In this document: positions 8,975-17,639 of the stretch, piece after piece
Layout: each line of letters opens with the position of its first letter
How positions within the stretch are numbered: the first letter of the stretch is position 1
From: Caldicoprobacter algeriensis
Lineage (GTDB): Bacteria > Bacillota > Clostridia > Caldicoprobacterales > Caldicoprobacteraceae
NCBI RefSeq assembly: GCF_023838525.1
Contig: NZ_JAHUQD010000011.1
Location: 1-64,000, forward strand
DNA: 64,000 nt
Direction: 5' to 3'
Program-made: the position numbers and the translations under genes
The notes under the pieces: model-generated
The model's input: only the letters and a program-made list of their open reading frames with translations
Databases searched by the model: none
Told to the model about the DNA's origin: nothing

Positions 8975-9337
8975 ATGCGAAGGATGAAGCGCTGGCTTAA
9001 AATTGGAATATCGGGATTTGTGGCCGGGCTGTGCAACGGCTTTTTTGGCTCGGGAGGCGGTACCATTGTGGTGCCTGCAATGGTGCACCTTTTGGGCATG
9101 AAGGAGCACGATGCCCACGCTACCGCTCTGGCGGTCATACTGCCTTTGACGGCCATAAGCTCTTTTGTGTATTTCAAAAGCGGCTTTTTCGAATGGGATG
9201 TAATATGGAAGGTGGCCGCCGGCGGCGCTCTGGGTGGCCTTGTAGGGGCGTGGATCCTGAACCGAATCTCGCCTTACTGGCTGCGCAAAGTTTTTGGCCT
9301 TTTCATGATCATTGCCGCGATAAGGATGATCGCATAG
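8975..9337 (+). CDS. TauE/SafE family permease, N-terminal half
   Basis: A 120-residue membrane protein with the TauE/SafE (DUF81) signature GFVAGLCNGFFGSGGGTIVVPAM and four hydrophobic segments. Family members carry sulfite, sulfonates or other anions across the membrane and are normally about 250 residues made of two such repeats. Here each repeat is a separate gene: this frame ends with TAG and the next ATG follows with no spacer. The two products probably pair to form one permease. ATG 8975 is used; GTG 8972 and ATG 8984 are alternatives. Confidence 0.8.
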   Translation: MRRMKRWLKIGISGFVAGLCNGFFGSGGGTIVVPAMVHLLGMKEHDAHATALAVILPLTAISSFVYFKSGFFEWDVIWKVAAGGALGGLVGAWILNRISPYWLRKVFGLFMIIAAIRMIA

Positions 9338-9691
9338 ATGCTTCTTTTTTTTATAGGACTGGCTTTCGGGATTGTTGGTGGGATGGGCATTGGCGGGGGT
9401 AGCATTCTCATTCCGGCCCTGGTTTTTTTGGCCGGCCTGTCCCAGCACGCTGCCCAAGGGGTCAACCTTGCAGCATTTTTCCCTACGGCAATTCTGGCAA
9501 TCTGGCTTCACGTCAAAAACGGATACATCAAATACGGGATGGCCCTCTATCTCTTTCTGGCAGGGGCCATAGGCGCATTTCTGGGAGCTAAGCTTGCTGT
9601 TATCACTTCTTCGGGTATCTTAAAGAAGCTGTTTGGGATTTTCTTGCTGGTAATGGGCATCTACGAGTTCACGCGAAGCGGGAAAAAGTAA
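9338..9691 (+). CDS. TauE/SafE family permease, C-terminal half
   Basis: A 117-residue partner of the preceding gene, with the same repeat signature (FGIVGGMGIGGGSILIPALV) and four hydrophobic stretches. It starts directly at the base after the first gene's stop, so translation is almost certainly coupled. Neither half should work alone as a full DUF81 channel. Split TauE genes recur in Firmicutes, so this is likely functional and not a broken gene. Confidence 0.8.
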   Translation: MLLFFIGLAFGIVGGMGIGGGSILIPALVFLAGLSQHAAQGVNLAAFFPTAILAIWLHVKNGYIKYGMALYLFLAGAIGAFLGAKLAVITSSGILKKLFGIFLLVMGIYEFTRSGKK

Positions 9692-10071
9692 TATACCGGC
9701 TGGCTGATTGTTGGTAAAAAATTACATATACGTTTTTTGCTGAGATTGCTAAATTTATAACATGTAAACGCCGTGAAAAAAGTTCTGCATTTTTATAAAA
9801 ATTAGCAAATTTTCCTCAATTTTATGGGATATATGTATAATACACTCATAAAAATGTGTAATAGTTATATAACAGCTGAAACTGTTTAAAATGCTGTTTT
9901 CAAGCCATTTGTTAAAAAATAAACTTGTGAGATGTATAACATTTTTATAAAATCTGTGTTATAATATTCAAGGATGAATGCATATTATGTTGCATTATGA
10001 CGGATTGAGTTGCATGCCGGTTGGCGCCATCAGATAAATCATAAAGATTTAAGGCAAAGAAGGTGTGTGAA
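9692..10071 (+). promoter_or_regulatory. AT-rich control region before rnfC
   Basis: This 380-nt spacer holds no gene. It contains two -10-like boxes: TATAAT at 9836-9841 and an extended -10 (TGTTATAAT) at 9957-9965, about 105 nt before rnfC. At 9909-9926 a TTGTTAA half-site with a poor second half, and TTGTGA at 9925-9930, resemble the redox (Rex) operator half-sites often found before fermentation genes; this is a weak guess. Confidence 0.4.
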
Positions 10072-11409
10072 ATGGGGTTGAAGGTGTTTGGATTTAAAGG
10101 AGGAGTGCATCCTTTCCACAGGAAAGAGAGCACGCAAGACAAAGCGGTTGAACGGATGCAAGCGCCAAAGCTGGTGTATATACCTTTGCAGCAGCACATA
10201 GGTGCTCCCTGTGAACCGCTGGTAAAGCCCGGTGACCATGTCAAACTGGGGCAAAAGATTGGACAGCCAAAGGGCTTTGTGGGCGCGCCGGTTCATGCCA
10301 GCGTTTCGGGAGTTGTGAAAGAGATAAAGCAGGTACCTCATCCTGCCATGGGGCAGGGGCTTGCCGTTGTTATTGAGAATGACGGCAAGGATGAGCTGGA
10401 TGAGTTCATAGTCCCAAAGGATATTGAGTCGCTGAGCGCCGAGGAGTTAAAAGATTTAATTCTTGAGGCCGGTATCGTGGGTATGGGTGGTGCCGCATTC
10501 CCAACCCATGTCAAGCTTTCGCCGCCCAAGGACAAGAATATAGACGTCGTAATCTTAAACGGCGCCGAATGCGAGCCTTATCTGACGGCCGACCACCGCT
10601 TAATGGTGGAAAATCCACGGGATGTGGTGGATGGGCTGAAGGCCATTATGAAAGTGCTTGGGGTTAAAAGAGGGTACATCGCGATAGAGAACAACAAGCC
10701 GGATGCCGTGTGTGTCATTGCTAATGCCGTCAAATCAGTGCCCGGCGTGGAGGTGATACAGCTTAAGACCAAGTATCCCCAGGGTGCCGAGAAGCAGCTC
10801 ATATATGCCGTGACCGGCAGGCAGGTGCCGTCGGGAGGCCTGCCGATGGATGTGGGAGTTGTGGTCAACAACGTGGGCACGGCTGCTGCCATTGCCCGGG
10901 CAATAAAAACGGGTATGCCGCTTATCGAGCGCATCGTAACGGTGACGGGTGGCGGAGTGGCCCAGCCCAAGAACCTGTTGGTGCGCATAGGTACGCCTTT
11001 CAAGGACGTCGTCGAGGCCTGCGGCGGACTGCTGGGCCAACCGGCCAAGGTGATATCGGGAGGCCCCATGATGGGGATTGCGCAGTACACCTTGGATGTG
11101 CCCGTCATCAAAGGTACCTCGGGTATTCTGGTGCTTACCAAGCAGGAGGTGGAGATGCCCGAGCCGGGTCCCTGCATACGATGCGGCAAATGTGTAGAGG
11201 CCTGTCCCATGCGGCTTATGCCTCTATTTATCAGCGCTTATGCCCTGAAGGGGGATTACGACCGCAGCGAAAAGCTGCATGCCATGGACTGCATAGAGTG
11301 CGGCTGCTGCTCGTATATATGCCCTGCCAGACGCCCGCTTGTGCAGTCCATCCGTACGGCAAAGCGCGTGATCACCGAAAGGAGAAGGCGCACTGCCAGT
11401 GCCAAATGA
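10072..11409 (+). CDS. rnfC: Rnf electron transport complex subunit C
   Basis: A 445-residue peripheral subunit of the ion-translocating ferredoxin:NAD+ oxidoreductase. It shows the RnfC N-terminal GGVHPFHRKEST region, the NQO1-like Rossmann/FMN fold (GIVGMGGAAFPTHVKL, NGAECEPYLTADHR) and two C-terminal [4Fe-4S] motifs, CIRCGKCVEACP and CIECGCCSYICP. This is the NADH/FMN site of the complex. ATG 10072 lies after AAGAAGGTG. It begins the rnfCDGEAB cluster but is separated from rnfD by 423 nt, unusual for this operon. Confidence 0.95.
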   Translation: MGLKVFGFKGGVHPFHRKESTQDKAVERMQAPKLVYIPLQQHIGAPCEPLVKPGDHVKLGQKIGQPKGFVGAPVHASVSGVVKEIKQVPHPAMGQGLAVVIENDGKDELDEFIVPKDIESLSAEELKDLILEAGIVGMGGAAFPTHVKLSPPKDKNIDVVILNGAECEPYLTADHRLMVENPRDVVDGLKAIMKVLGVKRGYIAIENNKPDAVCVIANAVKSVPGVEVIQLKTKYPQGAEKQLIYAVTGRQVPSGGLPMDVGVVVNNVGTAAAIARAIKTGMPLIERIVTVTGGGVAQPKNLLVRIGTPFKDVVEACGGLLGQPAKVISGGPMMGIAQYTLDVPVIKGTSGILVLTKQEVEMPEPGPCIRCGKCVEACPMRLMPLFISAYALKGDYDRSEKLHAMDCIECGCCSYICPARRPLVQSIRTAKRVITERRRRTASAK

Positions 11410-11709
11410 CAACGGCGTATTTGATGTCTGGCGGTCAAAGGTGTGCAGCCAGCTGATATGTGATTTAAGCAGCCCAATGAGCTGCTGTAGCAAAACGGAT
11501 ACCATCAGGTTAAGGGGCATAATCTTGCAGCAGGCATTTTCGCTGTATGTATACTTTTATACTGTTACAGTTTTGTTATACAGCCTTGTGCCAGTGTTGT
11601 ATCAATGTTGTGCTGGGTTATACCGTATTATGTAAGTGTTGTATAACTGTTGTGTAAATGTTATGCCATTTAGGTGTGGTGCAATTGATTTGTGCTGGAT
11701 TAAGGAGCA
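11410..11709 (+). repeat. non-coding spacer with degenerate short repeats
   Basis: No gene is visible between rnfC and the RNA element at 11710. A 6-bp hairpin (AGCAGC/GCTGCT) lies near 11467. From about 11545 to 11690 the sequence is made of loosely repeated units around TGTTGTA/TGTTATG (period roughly 12-18 nt), resembling decayed tandem repeats. A TTGTAT-N17-TATGCC promoter-like pair in this part could serve rnfD, with low confidence. Confidence 0.4.
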
Positions 11710-11780
11710 GGGCTGTCCCAAATACCGCCTGTTGGGGTCGGGGCAGCATGATATAAAGGCGGATTACAAATACCCCAACC
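11710..11780 (+). ncRNA. candidate pseudoknotted cis-regulatory RNA, copy 1 (before rnfD)
   Basis: This 71-nt element recurs at 27690-27757 before mgtC, matching at 57 of 61 positions outside a linker. Three helices can be drawn: A, GCTGTCCC (11712-11719) with GGGGCAGC (11740-11747); B, CCGCC (11725-11729) with GGCGG (11758-11762); C, GTTGGGG (11731-11737) with CCCCAAC (11773-11779). Strands of B and C lie in the loop of A and pair downstream, so the fold is pseudoknotted, and some helices may exclude one another. Between copies the linker varies (10 against 7 nt) and helix A changes C-G to U-G, keeping pairing. The rnfD start is 52 nt downstream. I infer a riboswitch-like control element for rnfDGEAB. 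Confidence 0.7.
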
Positions 11781-11832
11781 TTCTAAGCCGGCATTATACC
11801 CATACGGTTTAGATGAACAGGGGGATGTTGCG

Positions 11833-12810
11833 ATGGAGCCTTTAATAGTTTCTTCTTCCCCCCACGTGTATTCAGAGGATACTACAGCTCGCATCATGCG
11901 GGACGTGGTGCTGGCGCTTTTACCTGCGGCGGCAGTTGCTGTGTACTTCTTCGGGGGAAGAGCGGCTTTGATAATGGCTATATCCGTATTATCGGCCGTT
12001 ATGACCGAAGCGGTTGTGCAAAAGCTTATGAAAAAGCCGGTTACCGTCAACGACTGGAGCGCTGCGGTGACGGGGCTCATGCTGGCTTTTAACCTGCCGC
12101 CTACCGTTCCGCTGTGGTTGCCTGCGGTGGGTTCGGCCATCGCCATTGCCCTGGTCAAGCAGGCTTTTGGTGGGCTGGGACACAACTTCATGAACCCGGC
12201 CTTGGCTGCCAGGGCCATCTTGCTGGCCGCGTGGCCGGTGTATATGACGACTTGGGCTGACCCCATTCGCGTAGCTATGAGCGCGGCAGCGGCTGATGCC
12301 ATCAGCTCGGCCACACCGCTTGCCATACTTAAGGGGATGGAAGGGACGGAGGCGCAGCTTCCTCCTCTGTGGGCCATCATATTGGGCAATACAAGAGGCT
12401 GCCTTGGCGAGACATCGGATGTGGCACTGCTGCTGGGTGCTGTTTATCTGCTGTGGAGAAGGGTAATAAACTGGAGGATCCCATTTAGCTTCATCGGCAC
12501 TGTGGCGCTGCTTACCTGGATTTTGGGGCCACAGGGGCTTTTTACAGGAAATGCGATATACCACATATTTTCGGGCGGGCTTATCCTGGGAGCGTTCTAT
12601 ATGGCCACAGACTATTCGTCTTCACCGGTGACGCCTAAAGGGCAGATAATAATGGGTATTGGGTGCGGAATAATCACGTCTATCATTCGCGTATACGGCG
12701 GTTATCCCGAAGGGGTCACCTATTCCATACTGCTGATGAACGTGGCCGCTCCTTTGATTGACAGGTTTACAATGCCCCGCATTTACGGGGAGGTGAGAGC
12801 AGATGTCTGA
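11833..12810 (+). CDS. rnfD: Rnf electron transport complex subunit D
   Basis: A 325-residue integral membrane subunit with about nine to ten transmembrane segments. The flavinylation motif SATPL, with T161 as the probable FMN-carrying threonine, marks it as RnfD/NqrB family, as does GLGHNFMNPALAARA. It carries electrons and takes part in ion (Na+ or H+) translocation. ATG 11833 follows AGGGGGATG. It overlaps rnfG by 8 nt. A candidate regulatory RNA ends 52 nt before the start. Confidence 0.95.
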   Translation: MEPLIVSSSPHVYSEDTTARIMRDVVLALLPAAAVAVYFFGGRAALIMAISVLSAVMTEAVVQKLMKKPVTVNDWSAAVTGLMLAFNLPPTVPLWLPAVGSAIAIALVKQAFGGLGHNFMNPALAARAILLAAWPVYMTTWADPIRVAMSAAAADAISSATPLAILKGMEGTEAQLPPLWAIILGNTRGCLGETSDVALLLGAVYLLWRRVINWRIPFSFIGTVALLTWILGPQGLFTGNAIYHIFSGGLILGAFYMATDYSSSPVTPKGQIIMGIGCGIITSIIRVYGGYPEGVTYSILLMNVAAPLIDRFTMPRIYGEVRADV

Positions 12811-13387
12811 AGGTATGAGAATGTCCATCAAGCTGTTCATAATAACCGCGGTGGCGGCTCTGGCACTGGGCATCACCCATGCCGTTACCGAGGAGCCCAT
12901 AAGGCTGCAGAACGAACAGGCTAGCGTAGAGGCTAGAAAAGGCGTGCTACCCGATGCCCAGGAGTTCGTCCAGGTGGACATATCGGAATACAAAGATGAG
13001 TATCCCAACGTTGTTGAGGTGTACCAGGGCAAATCGGGAGATGACACGGTGGGCTATGTATTTAAGGTGATATCCAAGGGTTACGGCGGCGATGTGGAGC
13101 TGTTTGTGGGCATAGATGCTAAGGAGAATAAAATCGAGAACGTGAGCATCATCAGCCACAACGAAACTCCCGGGCTGGGGGCCAAAGCGGCTGAGTCTGA
13201 TTTTTTGAGCCAGTATACCGGCAAGTCGGCTGGTAGTCCACTGGCGGTGGTGAGGGGAAGCGCCACACAGGATACACAGGTGGAGGCCATAACCGGCGCT
13301 ACCATAACCTCAAAAGCCGTGACCCAGGGCGTGAACTCTGCTTTAGAGTTCTACAGCCGGGTATTAAAGGACGGGGGTGCTGAGTGA
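12803..13387 (+). CDS. rnfG: Rnf electron transport complex subunit G
   Basis: A 194-residue subunit with one N-terminal membrane anchor and an extracytoplasmic FMN-binding domain. The covalent flavin motif ITGATITS (about 164-171, T169 the likely attachment site) is intact and would be modified by an ApbE-type flavin transferase, which is not in the window. The start lies inside the end of rnfD after GGAGGTGAG, so the genes are coupled. Confidence 0.95.
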   Translation: MSEGMRMSIKLFIITAVAALALGITHAVTEEPIRLQNEQASVEARKGVLPDAQEFVQVDISEYKDEYPNVVEVYQGKSGDDTVGYVFKVISKGYGGDVELFVGIDAKENKIENVSIISHNETPGLGAKAAESDFLSQYTGKSAGSPLAVVRGSATQDTQVEAITGATITSKAVTQGVNSALEFYSRVLKDGGAE

Positions 13388-13980
13388 TGAAGGCTTTGAA
13401 GGTGTTTTTTAACGGGGTGCTCAACGAAAACCCTACTTTCAGGATGGTTCTGGGGATGTGCCCTACCCTTGCTTTGACTACTGCAGCCATAAACGGCATA
13501 GGCATGGGGCTGGCCACCACCTTTGTTCTGGTGGGTTCAAACCTGGTGATATCGCTGCTTAAAAGCTTCATACCGCAGAAGATAAGGATTCCCGCCTTTG
13601 TGGTGGTTATCGCCACCTTTGTGACGGTGGTCAGCATGATAATGCAGGCCTTTCTTCCCGAGCTCAACAAGAGCCTGGGCATATATATTCCGCTCATTGT
13701 TGTAAACTGCATCATTCTGGCAAGGGCAGAATCCTTTGCATCCAAGAATTCGGTGTTTCTGTCGATAACTGACGGGCTGGGCATGGGCGTAGGGTTTACA
13801 CTGGCGCTGCTTTTGCTGGGTTCAATACGTGAAATACTGGGCGCCGGGACCTGGTTTGGTATGCCCGTTTTTTCGGATGGCTTCAGCCCAGCTGTCATCA
13901 TGATACTGCCTCCCGGGGGATTTATAACCCTTGGGCTGGTGCTGGGGCTGCTCAACAAGCTGACAGGCAGGGCTGAGTAG
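13387..13980 (+). CDS. rnfE: Rnf electron transport complex subunit E
   Basis: A 197-residue polytopic membrane protein with six predicted helices, homologous to RnfA and found next to it in the complex. Typical stretches are NPTFRMVLGMCPTLALTTAA and SITDGLGMGVGFTLALLLLG. RnfA and RnfE are inverted-topology partners thought to hold an Fe-S centre within the membrane. Its ATG overlaps the rnfG stop codon by one base (TGATG). Confidence 0.95.
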   Translation: MKALKVFFNGVLNENPTFRMVLGMCPTLALTTAAINGIGMGLATTFVLVGSNLVISLLKSFIPQKIRIPAFVVVIATFVTVVSMIMQAFLPELNKSLGIYIPLIVVNCIILARAESFASKNSVFLSITDGLGMGVGFTLALLLLGSIREILGAGTWFGMPVFSDGFSPAVIMILPPGGFITLGLVLGLLNKLTGRAE

Positions 13981-14140
13981 AGCTGGCTGAATAACTGAAA
14001 AGACGGATTAATTGATTTCGATGGATAGATGTTGCACGGTAAATTTTTTGATACAGATTTCGTTCTGGATGTGTTTGGCGATGACCGTGCGCTGAGCGGG
14101 TGTAGATTCAATTAAAAAGCAATGTGTAGGGGGAAAGGGT

Positions 14141-14728
14141 ATGGAATACGTGGGTAAAATATTCGTCATATTGATAAGCTCGATACTTATAAACAACTTC
14201 GTCATGTCAAGGTTCTTGGGTATCTGCCCATTCCTTGGGGTGTCAAAGCGGGTTGAAACCGCTGTGGGGATGGGCGCTGCCGTTACCTTCGTGATGGCCA
14301 TGACATCTTTGATTACCTATATAATCCAGTATGTCATACTCGAGCCTTTGGGCCTTGAGTATTTGCAGACCATCATATTCATTCTGGTGATAGCCTCGCT
14401 GGTGCAGTTCGTCGAGATGGTGATACAGAAGACCAGCCCGACGCTGTACCAGGCGCTGGGCGTGTATCTACCGCTTATTACCACCAACTGCGCCGTGCTG
14501 GGCGTGGCCATCATAAACATAGACGAGAAGTACGATTTGATTCAGGCGCTGTTTAACGGAGTGGGCGCTGCCCTTGGATTTACCCTGGCCATCGTGCTTT
14601 TTGCTGGAGTACGCGAAAGGCTGGAACTGTCGGATATACCCAAGCCGCTTAAAGGTTTTCCCATCGCCCTCATTACAGCGGGCTTGATGTCGGTGGCCTT
14701 TTTAGGGTTCCAGGGGCTCATAAAGTAA
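14141..14728 (+). CDS. rnfA: Rnf electron transport complex subunit A
   Basis: A 195-residue membrane subunit with six helices, containing NNFVMSRFLGICPFLGVS and TTNCAVLGVAIIN, whose Cys residues in paired helices may ligate the intramembrane Fe-S cluster described for Rnf/Nqr. A 160-nt spacer without an obvious gene separates it from rnfE; GGGGGAAAGGG precedes the ATG. Confidence 0.95.
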   Translation: MEYVGKIFVILISSILINNFVMSRFLGICPFLGVSKRVETAVGMGAAVTFVMAMTSLITYIIQYVILEPLGLEYLQTIIFILVIASLVQFVEMVIQKTSPTLYQALGVYLPLITTNCAVLGVAIINIDEKYDLIQALFNGVGAALGFTLAIVLFAGVRERLELSDIPKPLKGFPIALITAGLMSVAFLGFQGLIK

Positions 14729-14743
14729 GGGGGGATATTGTCC

Positions 14744-15733
14744 ATGGAGAAGATACTGCTGTCCCTGCTCAGTCTGGGAGGCATGGGGCTTTTGTTTGGG
14801 GCAGTTTTGGCGTTTGCGTCGAAGAGGTTTGCAGTTGAGAAGGACCCCAGGGCTGAAGCCATCCGTGAGGTGTTGCCGGGTGCCAATTGCGGTGCATGCG
14901 GCTATCCGGGGTGCGACGGGTTTGCGGAAGCTGTGGCCTCCGGTAAGGCGCCGGTGGATGGCTGTACCGTAGGTGGATCGCCTGTGGCCTTGAAAGTGGG
15001 CAATATAATGGGCGTGCAGGTTGAGGAAAAAGAGCGACGCATTGCCCGTGTCCTGTGCCAGGGCGACTGCCAAAACGCCATCAATAAATACGAATACAGG
15101 GGGATACAGGATTGCGTGGCGGCATCCATGCTGGCCAGCGGGCCAAAGGGTTGCAGCTACGGTTGCCTTGGGCTTGGGACCTGCGTGAGGGCATGCCCCT
15201 TCGATGCCATCCATATCTCCGACCGTGGCATTGCTGTGGTGGACCCCGACAGGTGTACCGGGTGCGGCAAATGCGTAGAGGCCTGTCCCAAGAATTTGAT
15301 AGAGCTTATCCCTGAATCCAGTCTGGTACAGGTGCTGTGTATATCCAAGGACCCGGGTAAACAGGTACGTGAGAACTGTAAAGTAGGATGTATAGGGTGC
15401 AGGCTGTGCGTCAAGGCTTGTCAGTTTGAGGCCATAGACTTTGTTGACAATCTTGCCAGGATAAGGTATGATAAGTGTGTAAACTGCATGGTATGCGCTG
15501 AGAAATGTCCAACCGGCGCCATATATGCCGATTTCAGCAAGCGCAAAGTGGCCTTTATCGATGAGGACAAGTGCATAGGCTGCACTGCCTGCAAGAGGGT
15601 GTGCAAGTTTGAGGCCATAGATGGCGAGCGCAAGCAAAAGCACAGGGTGCTTGCTGACAAATGCACGGGCTGCGGCCAGTGTGTCGAGCGTTGCCCGGTA
15701 GATGCCATTACGCTAAGCGTTCGCGGGAATTGA
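14744..15733 (+). CDS. rnfB: Rnf electron transport complex subunit B (polyferredoxin)
   Basis: A 329-residue electron-entry subunit. It has one N-terminal membrane helix, the four-Cys motif of the Fes domain (CGACGYPGCDG ... C, about 47-75), then six ferredoxin-type CxxCxxCxxxC-P/Q motifs including CTGCGKCVEACP, CIGCRLCVKACQ, CVNCMVCAEKCP, CIGCTACKRVCK and CTGCGQCVERCP. Such long RnfB proteins are typical of Clostridia and take electrons from reduced ferredoxin. ATG 14744 is placed 9-10 nt after GGGGGG; TTG 14738 is less likely. Confidence 0.95.
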   Translation: MEKILLSLLSLGGMGLLFGAVLAFASKRFAVEKDPRAEAIREVLPGANCGACGYPGCDGFAEAVASGKAPVDGCTVGGSPVALKVGNIMGVQVEEKERRIARVLCQGDCQNAINKYEYRGIQDCVAASMLASGPKGCSYGCLGLGTCVRACPFDAIHISDRGIAVVDPDRCTGCGKCVEACPKNLIELIPESSLVQVLCISKDPGKQVRENCKVGCIGCRLCVKACQFEAIDFVDNLARIRYDKCVNCMVCAEKCPTGAIYADFSKRKVAFIDEDKCIGCTACKRVCKFEAIDGERKQKHRVLADKCTGCGQCVERCPVDAITLSVRGN

Positions 15734-15760
15734 GGATGTTGTTTTTCTTGAAACCTAAAA

Positions 15761-15787
15761 TGCGGAAGAATACTTTCTTCTTCCGCA
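15761..15787 (+). terminator. hairpin after rnfB
   Basis: Ten-bp stem TGCGGAAGAA / TTCTTCCGCA (loop of 7). There is no T-run after it, so it may be an mRNA-stabilising 3' hairpin more than a true intrinsic terminator. Confidence 0.5.
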
Positions 15788-15892
15788 GTAAATCCAGTAA
15801 ATGGAGTGGAAAGGTGCTATAAAGGCGCTATCTTAATGGGAGAGTATTAATGCGCAACGAGGTAAGCGGTTAACCAATTTGGACTTTGATAG

Positions 15893-15921
15893 GCCACTAT
15901 CCCCAGCGGTTGGATAGTGGC
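15893..15921 (+). promoter_or_regulatory. 10-bp inverted repeat before the dehydrogenase gene
   Basis: GCCACTATCC and GGATAGTGGC form a perfect 10-bp inverted repeat with a 9-nt loop, 37 nt before the start at 15959. It has no T-run. It may be an operator or a leader hairpin. Confidence 0.4.
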
Positions 15922-15958
15922 ATAAAATATATTAATTTTAAGAAGTTGGGGTGAAAGT

Positions 15959-17563
15959 ATGAAGCTTAGCGTGGCCGATTTGAAAAATCGACAGGTATGG
16001 GAGGAAAAGGGCTATAAGCTGCCTGAGTTTGATATCGAAAAGGTAAGGGAGAAGACCCGGAAAGAGCCCATATGGATTCATTTTGGAGCAGGCAACATAT
16101 TCAGGGCTTTCCCGGCTGTGCTGCAGCAAATCCTTTTAGAAGGTGGGCATAGCGACAGGGGCATCATAGTCTGCGAGTCTTACGATGAGGAGATTATAGA
16201 AAAAGCTTATGCGCCATTTGACAACCTCAGCGTGGTCGTCACTTTGAAGGCCGACGGCAGCGTGGATAAGAAGGTTGTGGCTAGCGTGGTTGAGGCTATA
16301 CCAGCTAGGGGCAACATGGACAGGCTGGTGGAGATATTTACGTCTCCGTCGCTTCAGATGGCCAGCTTTACCATAACCGAAAAGGGGTATTCTCTGAAAA
16401 ATGCCAGGGGAGAGTATTACCCCGATGTGGTGGATGACCTCAACTCCCTATCGGATCAGCCGAAAACCTTGATGGCTATGATCGCACTGCTGTGCTATAA
16501 GAGGTATCAGGCTGGCAGGTTGCCCATAGCGCTGGTGAGCATGGACAACTGCTCCCACAATGGTACCAGATTGTATGAGGCCGTAAGAGCCTTTGTCGAT
16601 GCTTGGGTGGAAAAAGGTTTTGTTGACAGGGGTTTCAAGGATTACATTGAAGATCCGAATCTCGTATCCTTCCCCTGGAGCATGATAGACAAGATAACGC
16701 CGCGCCCGTCCGACCAGGTAAAGGCCATGCTGGAAGCCGATGGCCTTGAGGGCGCTGACATAGTGTGCACCAAGAAGAATACCTATATATCCTCCTTTGT
16801 GAATGCTGAAGAAGCACAATATCTGGTGATTGAGGATGTATTCCCCAACTCAAGGCCGCCGCTGGAGAAGGCCGGCGTTATATTCACCGATAGGGAGACG
16901 GTGGATAAGGTCGAAAAGATGAAGGTGTGCACCTGCTTGAATCCACTTCACACCGTACTGGCAATTTACGGCTGTCTGCTGGGCTACAAGTCGATTGCCG
17001 ATGAGATGAAGGATAAGCACTTGAAGGCTTTTATAGAAAAGGTGGGGTATGAAGAGGGGCTGCCTGTGGTGGTAGACCCGGGCATAATCAATCCCCAGGA
17101 GTTTATCAAGGAGGTCATCGAGAAACGGTTTCCCAACCCATTCGTGCCTGATACGCCCCAAAGGATTGCTACCGATACCTCGCAGAAGATACCGGTGCGT
17201 TTCGGCGAGACCCTGAAGGCCTATATCAGGACCGGTAAGAGGGACATATCCACATTGACCTATATACCGCTCTTCTTCGCGGGCTGGATCAGGTATCTCA
17301 TGGGAGTGGACGATGAGGGCAATCCTTTCACGCCCAGCCCCGATCCCATGCTGGAGACCCTGCAGTCCTACCTCAAGGATATAAAGCTGGGAGATACAGG
17401 GCCGTTTACCGAGGCCTTAAAGCCCATACTGTCTAATGAAAACATCTTTGGCGTCAACCTGTACGAGTATAACCTGGCTTCCAAAGTGGAGGCCATGTTC
17501 GCAGAGCTGGTTGCCGGCAAGGGAGCGGTGAGGAAGACTCTGGAGAAATATATAAAGGTGTGA
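15959..17563 (+). CDS. mannitol dehydrogenase family oxidoreductase (mannonate/tagaturonate reductase type)
   Basis: A 534-residue long-chain polyol dehydrogenase. The N-terminal Rossmann fold has the motif FGAGNIFRAF (about 42-51), and the catalytic-domain signature CTCLNPLHTVLAIYG is near residue 325. Relatives reduce D-fructuronate to D-mannonate or D-tagaturonate to D-altronate (hexuronate catabolism), or oxidise mannitol, using NAD(P)H. The exact substrate cannot be fixed. The terminator at 17589 closes the unit. The decayed lacI/nagB/Gfo genes downstream suggest a former sugar-acid or amino-sugar locus. Confidence 0.85.
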   Translation: MKLSVADLKNRQVWEEKGYKLPEFDIEKVREKTRKEPIWIHFGAGNIFRAFPAVLQQILLEGGHSDRGIIVCESYDEEIIEKAYAPFDNLSVVVTLKADGSVDKKVVASVVEAIPARGNMDRLVEIFTSPSLQMASFTITEKGYSLKNARGEYYPDVVDDLNSLSDQPKTLMAMIALLCYKRYQAGRLPIALVSMDNCSHNGTRLYEAVRAFVDAWVEKGFVDRGFKDYIEDPNLVSFPWSMIDKITPRPSDQVKAMLEADGLEGADIVCTKKNTYISSFVNAEEAQYLVIEDVFPNSRPPLEKAGVIFTDRETVDKVEKMKVCTCLNPLHTVLAIYGCLLGYKSIADEMKDKHLKAFIEKVGYEEGLPVVVDPGIINPQEFIKEVIEKRFPNPFVPDTPQRIATDTSQKIPVRFGETLKAYIRTGKRDISTLTYIPLFFAGWIRYLMGVDDEGNPFTPSPDPMLETLQSYLKDIKLGDTGPFTEALKPILSNENIFGVNLYEYNLASKVEAMFAELVAGKGAVRKTLEKYIKV

Positions 17564-17588
17564 TAGAAACAAAGCCGTAAAAAAAGGG

Positions 17589-17620
17589 TTGTCAGACTTT
17601 GTCTGGCAGCTCTCTTTTTT
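17589..17620 (+). terminator. terminator of the dehydrogenase gene
   Basis: TTGTCAGAC / GTCTGGCAG stem (9 bp with G-U pairs, TTT loop) followed by TCTCTTTTTT, 25 nt after the stop. Confidence 0.85.
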
Positions 17621-17639
17621 GTGTCCGGTTGGACATTTT

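Noticed and set aside
9909-9930. Firm Rex operator before rnfC
   Set aside because: Only one half-site fits well; the second half has three mismatches in seven, so it is noted as weak only.
14702-15643. A 313-codon minus-strand frame
   Set aside because: It is antisense to rnfB, whose Cys motifs are unmistakable.
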